Below are positions 54,363-64,000 of a stretch of DNA of 64,000 nucleotides, piece after piece (position 1 is the first letter of the stretch; every line of letters begins with the position of its first letter). The notes under the pieces are model-generated. The model worked only from the letters and a program-made list of their open reading frames with translations. It did not search any database and was not told where the DNA came from. Position numbers and translations under genes: made by a program. The stretch covers positions 8,370,001 through 8,434,000 of the forward strand of contig CAVNZM010000001.1 in the NCBI GenBank assembly GCA_963693365.1, read 5' to 3'. The stretch is from Amoebidium appalachense (taxonomy: Eukaryota > Ichthyosporea).

Positions 54363-54888
54363 AAAAAAAAAAAAACACCCACACACACCACCATCACCCC
54401 ACCCACCCACCCACCGACCCTCGACCACCACCACAAAAAACACACACACAAGAAAAGAGATCAAACACAAACAAAACAAAACCAGCACCCCCCGCCCCCC
54501 CGCATTACTACCCCTACCCTCAACCCCCCCATCATACCTCTCTCTCCTCGTCAGCAGCCAATCCGAATGCCAGCTGTGCCGTGAATGTGCTCTTGCCCAC
54601 ACCCCCCTTGCCGCTCAGCACAAGCACCTTGTGTTTCACTGCCTCCATCCGTTGCAGCACAAGACCAAGGTCTACCGCCCCCCAAAAAAAAAAAATCAGC
54701 TATGCCCCCCTTCCAACCCCCCTCCCCTTCCCCCCAGTCTAAATGCGACTCCCCCCCCCCCCCCCGTTTCCCATTATAAGTAGAGAACAACAGTTATCCC
54801 TTCCTTCCCTCTATTCTAGTCCCCTTCCTTTCTCTCTGCACAGCCTCCCCCCTCCCCCCTTCAGCTTGGCAAAAAAAAGTCTACATGT

Positions 54889-54893
<5 letters not shown>

Positions 54894-54928
<35 letters not shown>
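54894..54928 (+). repeat. Poly-C tract in NBP35 intron
   Basis: About 36 consecutive C. Similar runs at 53101-53116, 53130-53153, 54325-54352, 55161-55194 and 55521-55549 make the NBP35 introns strongly G-rich in sense. Confidence 0.92.
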
Positions 54929-54932
<4 letters not shown>

Positions 54933-55156
54933 CCCCCCCCCTCCCCCTCCCCCCTCCTGCCCCCAAGAACAACCGTTTCCCCCTTCCTCCTACATACACA
55001 CACCAGAAACCAACGTATCGAGTTTGTTGCTCCTCTCAAGCTGCACAATTACCCCCCCCCCCCCCCCCCCCCCCCACACACACACCTCAGACTGCACGGG
55101 TATAAACTCTTTCCTTTCCTTCCCACTCCCGATACATATACCCATCCTCTCACCTC

Positions 55157-55197
<41 letters not shown>

Positions 55198-55517
55198 CCC
55201 TTCTCCTCCGAAAAAAATAAAAACAGACTGGCCCTGTTTAACTTACACACATACAGTTTCCCACGAAACAAACATACAAACACCATGTCAACGCAATCAC
55301 TTAACACATCTAGGCATCTTTACCCCCACTCCTCGTCCCACCGCGGCACAACATCACAGCTATCCCCACCTCCGACTCCAACCTGCCCTTGCACACACGC
55401 ACACACGCACACAAGCACACACACGCACACACGCACACACGCACACACACACACACACACCTTTCCCCCTTCTTACGTTTCCAATCAGGCAGGCAGCAAG
55501 AAGCACACACCTCCCTT

Positions 55518-55563
<46 letters not shown>

Positions 55564-56215
55564 CTTCTCCCCCACCCTCCAGCCAAAACCACCACCATAA
55601 AACCCACACCAACAAACCATCCCCCCCCTCCCTCCCAAACCCGGCCCGGATCCACCCTCTCTACAAATGCACTATACATCACCCCCTCCCCCTCCATCAT
55701 CCCCTTCTTCCAAACAACAATCTTCCCCCGGTCCCCTACCCGGATCCGGCCCAGCCGGCTTTGCAGCAGCACATATGTTCTGGTTGGGGCAGCCAGCACA
55801 CGCTGCAGCCTTGCCAGCCTGCTCACTGTCGGTACCCGGGCAGTCTGCAACCACCAGTCAGCTCTGGAAACCTCCTACATCCCCCCCCCCATCCCCCCCC
55901 CCTCCTCCCCCTCCCCCCCCCCCCCCCCCCCCCTCTCCCCCCTCCCCTCCCCCTCCCCCCCCCCCCCCCCCTCTCCCCCCGCCTCCCCCCCAACCACACA
56001 CACACGCACACCAACGCATGCTTGCACAACCACATACATGTCCCCCCATGTGGGCAATGCGTTATAGTATACAAGCCATCGTGTTGCTTGTGGCTTGTTA
56101 GCTGCATGATAGCAGGATCTAGGGCGTGCTGCACAAAAAGAGCAAACTTGCACGCTGCTTGTGCAATTCATCCTGTATGTATCTTTGTCTCTGCCTGTCA
56201 GAATGTGTGCGTGTA

Positions 56216-56223
56216 TGACGTCA
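56216..56223. promoter_or_regulatory. Palindromic CRE (TGACGTCA) in NBP35 intron 1
   Basis: A perfect ATF/CREB consensus palindrome 160 bp downstream of the NBP35 start. Function is inferred from the consensus only. Confidence 0.35.
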
Positions 56224-56423
56224 CGGGTTCAAGTGCACGACTGCTCAAGCCAAGCGCCCGTACGTCTCTCTTTGATGGCGAACTGTACACAGTAAGCTTC
56301 CTGTGCATGCCTTGCACGTGATATGTGCGTGCACAACTCCCTTTGTGTGCGTGTGCACGCGCGTGCACGGGGGCACCTACGCTCAGGTGCCTCTGCCGGG
56401 ACGTCACCATTTGCACTTGCCAT

Positions 56424-57078
56424 GTTGAAGAGAAATATGAGAAAGTGTGAACGTGGGTGGCGGCGAGAAAAAAAGAGGACAAAGACACAATCGATCGTTT
56501 GGAGAGAGCACGGGTTGCTGAGGAGAAATGTGTGTGTGCTTCTGGAAAGCACGGTGCGCGTGTCAGTTATTAAACCAGAAAACACGTGTTTCTGTTGCCT
56601 CTGTGTGTGTGCGTGTGTGTGTGTGTCCCGAAGGAACGGAACACCCGAGGTACATGAGCACACGATGACGCACGATGACGTAAGCGCATGGCTTCGGCAC
56701 TTTTGATTGGCTGCTGTTTCTAGTCTGACGCATAGACTCCACTAAATCGTACAAGCTGCAAGAATTTGCACGCTGCCATGTACGCAGTAGCATAGGGATA
56801 CACTTGATAGACTAACGTTTCTAGGCTTTAAAGGGAGCTCGAGAGATGTGGTAAGAGTAAGACGTTGATTATTGAGCGTTTGAAGAGTAGATAAAAGAAA
56901 TCCGTGGCACGCCAATTAACTATTAAGCCTGTCTTTTGTTTTTGCCTCCACCAGCTTTATTGTTCATTCATTTCAAGGTTGACGCACCATTACACCACCG
57001 CTTGAACAATCATTTGTCAACACGAAGATTCCTTATTGGATCCACCTGCCAAACACACATCCTTAACAGACAAATCCG

Positions 57079-57112
<34 letters not shown>

Positions 57113-57118
57113 GCATAG
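56424..57118. promoter_or_regulatory. Divergent intergenic region, NBP35 / GT43
   Basis: 695 bp separate the two start codons. It contains a 10-bp direct repeat cacgatgacg (56661-56680), whose second copy completes the CRE-like TGACGTAA (56676-56683), and an inverted CCAAT (ATTGG, 56706-56710). A poly-C tract (57079-57110) ends in tcgcatag directly before the GT43 ATG, which could be a splice acceptor of a 5' UTR intron. Confidence 0.5.
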
Positions 57119-58785
57119 ATGGGTAAGGCAGCTATTGGGCCGGGGATACGGCCATTCATTCGCTATGCAGCGTTTGTACTGCTTGGCTGGCTGGCTGGCC
57201 GCTTATGGTCCGGGTCAGGTTCCGTCCAGACACGAGAGCACTGCGCCGCTGCGCAGGTGGGCTTGTGTGCGTGTGTGCGTGTGTGCGTGTGTGCGTGTGT
57301 GCGTGTGTGTGTGTGTGCGCGCGCGTGTGTGTGGGTGTGCGTTGGTGTGCGTGTGTGTGTGTGGGGTGTGTGTGTGTGTGTGCATGCGTGCGTCTGCCGC
57401 AGCAAGGTGTGCGTGGGAGGAGAGTGTGTGTGTTTGTGTGTCGTGATGTATCTGCTCTACGAACATGGGCTGAGATCTAGATCCCATTGTTAACCATGAT
57501 AAACATTAAGGCTCCACTGTGGAGGTGGAAGCGCACAAAGGCAAGCGTATACACACAGAGTGCACGCAGAGCACGTGGCTTGGTGCATGATCAAGTAGTC
57601 ACCGATGAGTTATTGTGGGGTTTGCTGCACGAAGACATACACAAACGCATCACTTACATTTCTTGAGCGCCACGTACGCACACACAAATGACAGTGCATC
57701 TATCACTGCAAGCAAGATACGGTCCGGGTTTGTTTTTTGCCTTATATAACAAAAAGCGGAATGCATGGATCTATGTGGTGTTTGTTTGAATCTGGCATCT
57801 GTTCTAGTGCTGATTTAGGTGTTTACAGCTGACAGAGGATGAGCTTGCACGGCTGCCCACCCTGTATGTCATCACCCCCACATACACCAGGCTCACACAG
57901 AGGGCTGACATGACAAGACTCAGCAACACCCTTAGAAACGTGAGTTTGTGGTACCCCCCCCCCTCTCTCCTCCCCGCCTACCCTCTCCGTGTTAGTGTGA
58001 ATAGAGGGGGGGCTGTTATTCGCGGGGAGACGGAGAGGGGTGCACGTGAGAGGGGGATGTTGTTTGGGTGGAGATGGGGAGGGGTTGGGGGGTGGAGACG
58101 GGGAGGGGGAATTGGAAATTTCTTTGTTTGTGTATAGGCTTGGAGTTTTGCGTCCCTGTGAGTCATTGGGTGCAGGTGGTGTGTGGGGCGGGTCGTGTTT
58201 GTGTGTGCGGTTTGCGCGTGTATGTGTGTTCGTGTACGCACGTGTATTTGTTTGCATATGTGCATGTGTCAGCGTGCATGCCTTGCCCCTTTGTGAGTGT
58301 ATGTGTTGCAGTCGTAGTGGGTTAGGCAGGTGTCGGAGGGAAAAAGCGGGAGGAGGGAGGGGGAGTGTATTTTTTCAAGCCTTTGGTTGGTTGGGCATGT
58401 GGACGGAAAGGGTTTGGATAGGTAGGGGTTGGGTTTTATTATTATTATTATTATTTTTATTATTATTATTTTTATTATTATTATTTTTATTATTATTTTT
58501 ATTATTATTATTATTATTTTTATTATTATTATTTTTTTTTTTTGGGGGGAGGGGGGGAAGGGTCGGTGGAGGTAGAGGGAGAGTAGGGGGCTGAGTAGAC
58601 TTATTTATGTGCCAGCAGCCTGGAGGACGTGAGGGTAGCAGCAAATCCAAATGCATGCTATGACCCTATGCAGACGGTTTGTTCCTGGGTCTGTGTATGG
58701 AGAAGGTCTGGAAGCATGAGTGGTGGTGGTGGTGGTGGTGGTATTTTTTTCTTTTTCTTTTTCTTTTTCTTTCTTTTTATTTTTT

Positions 58786-58816
<31 letters not shown>

Positions 58817-59537
58817 GAAGGGGGGGGGGGGGGGGAGGGGAGGATTTGGCAGGAGCGGGGGCGGCGGGGAGGGAGGGTGGGGGGGGGGGGAAGGGAGAGG
58901 GCTAGGGGGTGGGTAGGTGTGTGTGTGTGTGTGTGTGTGGGGGGGGGGGGGGGAAGCTTATTGTTTATAAGTTTTGGTGAAATTAATGCTCACGTCGGCA
59001 CCAACGGGAAAATGTACACATATCTGGAACAAAGATGTGAGATTATTCTGCGGGGTTGTATTGGAGCAAAGGCAAAAAAAGATAGAGGCATATGCCTGGT
59101 GGTGCTTTTGGTGATGGTGGTGTTGGGAGTTTGGGGAGAGAAGGAGGGAAGAGGGGATATGTGTTGCCTGCATGACTGCAAGTTTTAGCACCAGGCCACG
59201 CCACCGCAAAGCATGCTCATGCACACAACTCTCACCTACTTGTTGGTGTCTGTGGGTCATACATATTCTAGACGCCAACCATTTACTCAGACAAATCTCA
59301 CCTGTGTGTTTGCGTGGGTGATATATCCACTGACATTTTTCTTTCTTTTTTCTTTCTTTTTTTTTTTTTTTTTTCAGGTCAAGAAAGTTCATTGGGTGGT
59401 GGTTGAAGACAGCGACAAGAAGACGCAGGCAGTCAAAGACATACTTGCAAAGAGTGGGGTGTGGAGAACCACACAGCTCAACACGGCAACACCAAAGGAG
59501 GAGCAGGCTGCAGAGGGCATGCAGAGGTTCCAGGTGT

Positions 59538-59568
<31 letters not shown>

Positions 59569-59603
59569 GATGGGGGGTGGTGGTGGGGGGGGGGGGGGGG
59601 AGG

Positions 59604-59661
<58 letters not shown>

Positions 59662-60072
59662 GGATGGGGGGGGGGGGGGGGGGGCGGGGGAGTGAAATAG
59701 TTGGTGTGTGTATGTGTGTGGGGGGGAAGTGTGTGTGTGTGTGTGTATGGGGGGGAAGGGGGGGAAGGAGGGATGTGTGTGTGTGTGTGTGGGGAGGGGG
59801 GGGGCTGCATGTGTGTGTGTGTGTGTGTGTGGGGGGGGGGGGGGGAGGGAGAGGGGAGGGAGGGATGTGTGTGTGTGTGTGTGTGGGGAGGGGAGGGGGG
59901 GGGGGGGCTGGATGTGTGTGTGTGTGTGGGTGTCTGTGGGCGTGTGGTTGGTGTGTTTTTTTTTGGGGGGAGGGGGGGGGAGGGGGGGAATACAGTCATA
60001 CATGCATACCTGACACAGGCATGCGCCGATACAACGAGGTTCCTCCACACTCAGCATTTGGACCATAATACC

Positions 60073-60103
<31 letters not shown>

Positions 60104-60531
60104 TTCTCCCCTCCCCACACCACGACCAATGTCATGGGCTCTAATATGTCGCTAGCTTTTTGTGTTCTGTTGCCTATTTGCATTACACTTTTCGTCTCAA
60201 GGGAATAACCTACTACCGTGTACCACGTTCGTACCCTAACAACAACAACCCCCCCCCCCTTTAACCCCCGGCCTTTCCCACTGCCCTTGCCTGCATAAGC
60301 AACCCTGCTCGTCTCTGATCAAGACGGGTGACCTACTCATGTTCAAGTGAAACAGTATCTGAGTTGGGTTGCGTTAACGAGGGGAATAGGTCGAATCTCG
60401 GGTACTGTGGATGACGTGGGCCCCCCCTGAGGATGGGCTCTGCTTATTATGCATACTCTTTATGTATGGCTTGCATTCTGCATCGTGTTATCCGTTTGTT
60501 CTTGTGTACTTCGTACTTTTTGACGCATTCA

Positions 60532-60563
<32 letters not shown>

Positions 60564-61972
60564 TTCTCCCCCCCCTCCCCCTCCCTTCTTCCCCCCCCCC
60601 CCCCCCCCCCCCCCCCGCCCCCCCGCCCGCCTCTCTCCTCCGCAGTATCATCGAGGTGTGGACCAGCGCAACCTTGCACTGAACACGATAGCAGGATTCG
60701 AAGACAGGAACGGGGTTGTGTATTTTGCCGACGATGACAACAGCTACGATTTGGATGTTTTCGAGGAAATGCGGACAACAAAGAGGGTGTCTATTTGGCC
60801 TGTGGCGTTCGTGGGGGGGCAGAGTTATGAGCGCCCTATTGTCACTGATGGGAAGGTGTGTGGCATGCACACACACATACACACACGTGCAGACACACAT
60901 GCATGTGTAAACACACACACACACACACACACACACGGGCAGATAGACACACACATACGGAACACACCTGCATGTGTGCACACATACACACACACACATC
61001 ACACAACCCCCCCCCCCCCCCCCCCCCCCCCGCCCCAGACACCCACCTACCCACCCCCTCCCCCCTCCCCCCGCACACACCTGCGCCCCTCCCCCCCCCC
61101 CCCCACACACACCAACACCCACGCGCGCGCACACACACACGTACATGCCCGAACATACACACACACACACTGACAACCAATACACGATCCTTCTTTTGTG
61201 CAGGTGACGGGTTGGCACGTATCGTGGCACCCCGAGAGAACGTACCCTACAGATATGTCGTCCTTTGCCTTCCACACCTCCCTGCTGCACGGGCCAAAGG
61301 GGTAGGTGCAATTGTGTGTGTGTGTGAATGTGTGTGTGTGTGTGCGCGTGCGTGCTTGAGATTTGGGGGGGGGGAGGGGGGGGGGGGGATGCTGTGTGTG
61401 GCGTGTATGTGTTTGAGGGAGACGGGGGAAAAGCTGTGTGCATGTGGTCGTGTGTGTGACCAGGGTTGTTTTGGTGTGTTGTGTTTTCATCAGTTCTGCG
61501 CCATCGAGGTGCTGGCAACTAGCAGGCTTGGAACATGGATGCGGAGTGTGTGTATGTTGTGCATGCCTCGGTTCTACAGCCTAACACACATTTTGCTCCA
61601 TGTTTCAATTCCACAGTTCCTGTATGTTGCACTCTTGCTTTCTGTGCTTCCACAACATGGGGAAAACACACGTGTTTATTCATTCGCGTTATAACCCTGT
61701 TACTATATACATCGGAAACATTTTGGCCGAGCCAGCAGCCAACTCTTGGTGATGGGGGGCGGGGTGGTCTTTCTTTGCAGGGTGCCGCAATTTAGCCACG
61801 CATGGCGCAAGGGGTTTCTGGAGAGCGGCCTCCTAGAACAGCTCCTTTCAAGCCCCGCCGAACTCGAACCAAAAGCGACAGGGTGCACGCGCATTCTCGT
61901 GTGGCACACACGTACAGAGGTGCCAAACACAAAACGCGAAGCAAAACTACCCCCCGAACCATGGATGCTGGT

Positions 61973-61976
<4 letters not shown>
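57119..61976 (+). CDS. GT43 family beta-1,3-glucuronyltransferase-like protein
   Basis: Six exons: 57119-57256, 57829-57939, 59378-59533, 60646-60855, 61204-61301, 61781-61976 (TAA 61974-61976); phases match and the product is 302 aa (B3GAT family about 330). It looks like a type II Golgi membrane protein: a short cytosolic N-terminus, an anchor at about residues 15-29 ([15 protein letters not shown]), a stem, then the GT-A domain. Family motifs are [20 protein letters not shown] (59-78), [18 protein letters not shown], the UDP-sugar/metal triad D164-D165-D166 ([18 protein letters not shown]), [23 protein letters not shown], the acceptor-side base E252 in FLESGLL, and LVWHTRTE near the C-terminus. 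It most resembles animal GlcAT-I/P, which build glycosaminoglycan linkers or HNK-1, but plant xylan-type GT43 cannot be ruled out and the acceptor is unknown. Its stop overlaps that of TVP23. Confidence 0.92.
58436..58533 (+). repeat. (ATT)n-rich microsatellite
   Basis: ATT units with periodic T insertions, about 98 bp, in GT43 intron 2. Confidence 0.93.
59534..59990 (+). repeat. (GT)n and poly-G block after GT43 exon 3
   Basis: Alternating GT runs and G runs start at the splice donor itself (59534) and continue for about 450 bp. The pattern of (GT)n followed by a G run repeats roughly six times. Confidence 0.9.
60260..60534 (+). repeat. Dispersed repeat, subfamily B, copy 2
   Basis: 275 bp in GT43 intron 3, nearly identical to 4015-4290. 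Poly-C follows it (60535-60563) and a C run also precedes it (60249-60259). Confidence 0.9.
61675..61680 (-). terminator. Candidate poly(A) signal of TVP23
   Basis: AATAAA on the minus strand, about 290 nt past the TVP23 stop and inside the last GT43 intron. If used, the TVP23 3' UTR would be antisense to GT43 exon 6. Confidence 0.4.

Positions 61977-64000
<2,024 letters not shown>

Noticed and set aside
61497-61560. Possible extra GT43 exon after a tcatcag acceptor
   Set aside because: Adding it breaks the family alignment. Direct joining of 61301 to 61781 restores phase and the PKG-VPQF continuity.

Overview
This window is nuclear DNA of a eukaryote, almost certainly a single-celled one. 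It has spliceosomal GT-AG introns, animal/fungal-type AATAAA or ATTAAA poly(A) signals, and housekeeping genes whose short exons sit in introns swollen by microsatellites and very long poly-G/poly-C tracts. I cannot place the lineage. It keeps the ERMES subunit Mmm1, which animals lack, alongside an animal-like tRNA-queuosine galactosyltransferase, a GT43 glucuronyltransferase and an HDAC1/2-type deacetylase. No prokaryotic features, rRNA, tRNA, CRISPR array or transposon protein is visible.

Layout by position and strand: 3' part of signal peptide peptidase (586-3095, +); a small ASXH/DEUBAD-domain gene with an apparent frameshift (6274-6886, -); B3GNTL1/QTGAL, queuosine-tRNA galactosyltransferase (7694-9295, +); NAE1/APPBP1, NEDD8 E1 regulatory subunit, 18 coding exons (9554-19923, -); MMM1, ERMES SMP-domain protein, 6 exons (21861-26766, -); class I HDAC, 13 exons (27541-35521, +); a 14.7-kb gene-free stretch of degenerate tandem and segmental duplications (35522-50223); NBP35/NUBP1 Fe-S scaffold ATPase, 10 exons (50224-56423, -); GT43 glucuronyltransferase, 6 exons (57119-61976, +); 3' part of TVP23 (61973-63013, -).

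The exon models rest on reading phase. For QTGAL, NAE1, MMM1, HDAC, NBP35 and GT43 every junction has matching phase, the summed coding length divides by three, and the product is close to family length (361, 525, 258, 503, 322 and 302 aa; MMM1 and GT43 are on the short side). Family alignments were made from memory, not by a search.

The genes are unrelated housekeeping functions: ER proteolysis, tRNA modification, neddylation, ER-mitochondria lipid contact, chromatin, Fe-S assembly, Golgi glycosylation and Golgi trafficking. They do not form a pathway. Three pairs are head-to-head with 0.7-0.8 kb between start codons (ASXH/QTGAL, MMM1/HDAC, NBP35/GT43), suggesting shared promoters. Two pairs are tail-to-tail, and GT43/TVP23 overlap at their stop codons. 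The most interesting material is structural: a duplicated, apparently splice-competent last exon of NBP35; duplicated exon edges inside HDAC introns; a dispersed repeat family bounded by poly-G/C tracts; and 60-nt uninterrupted G or C runs. I saw no new multi-gene system.
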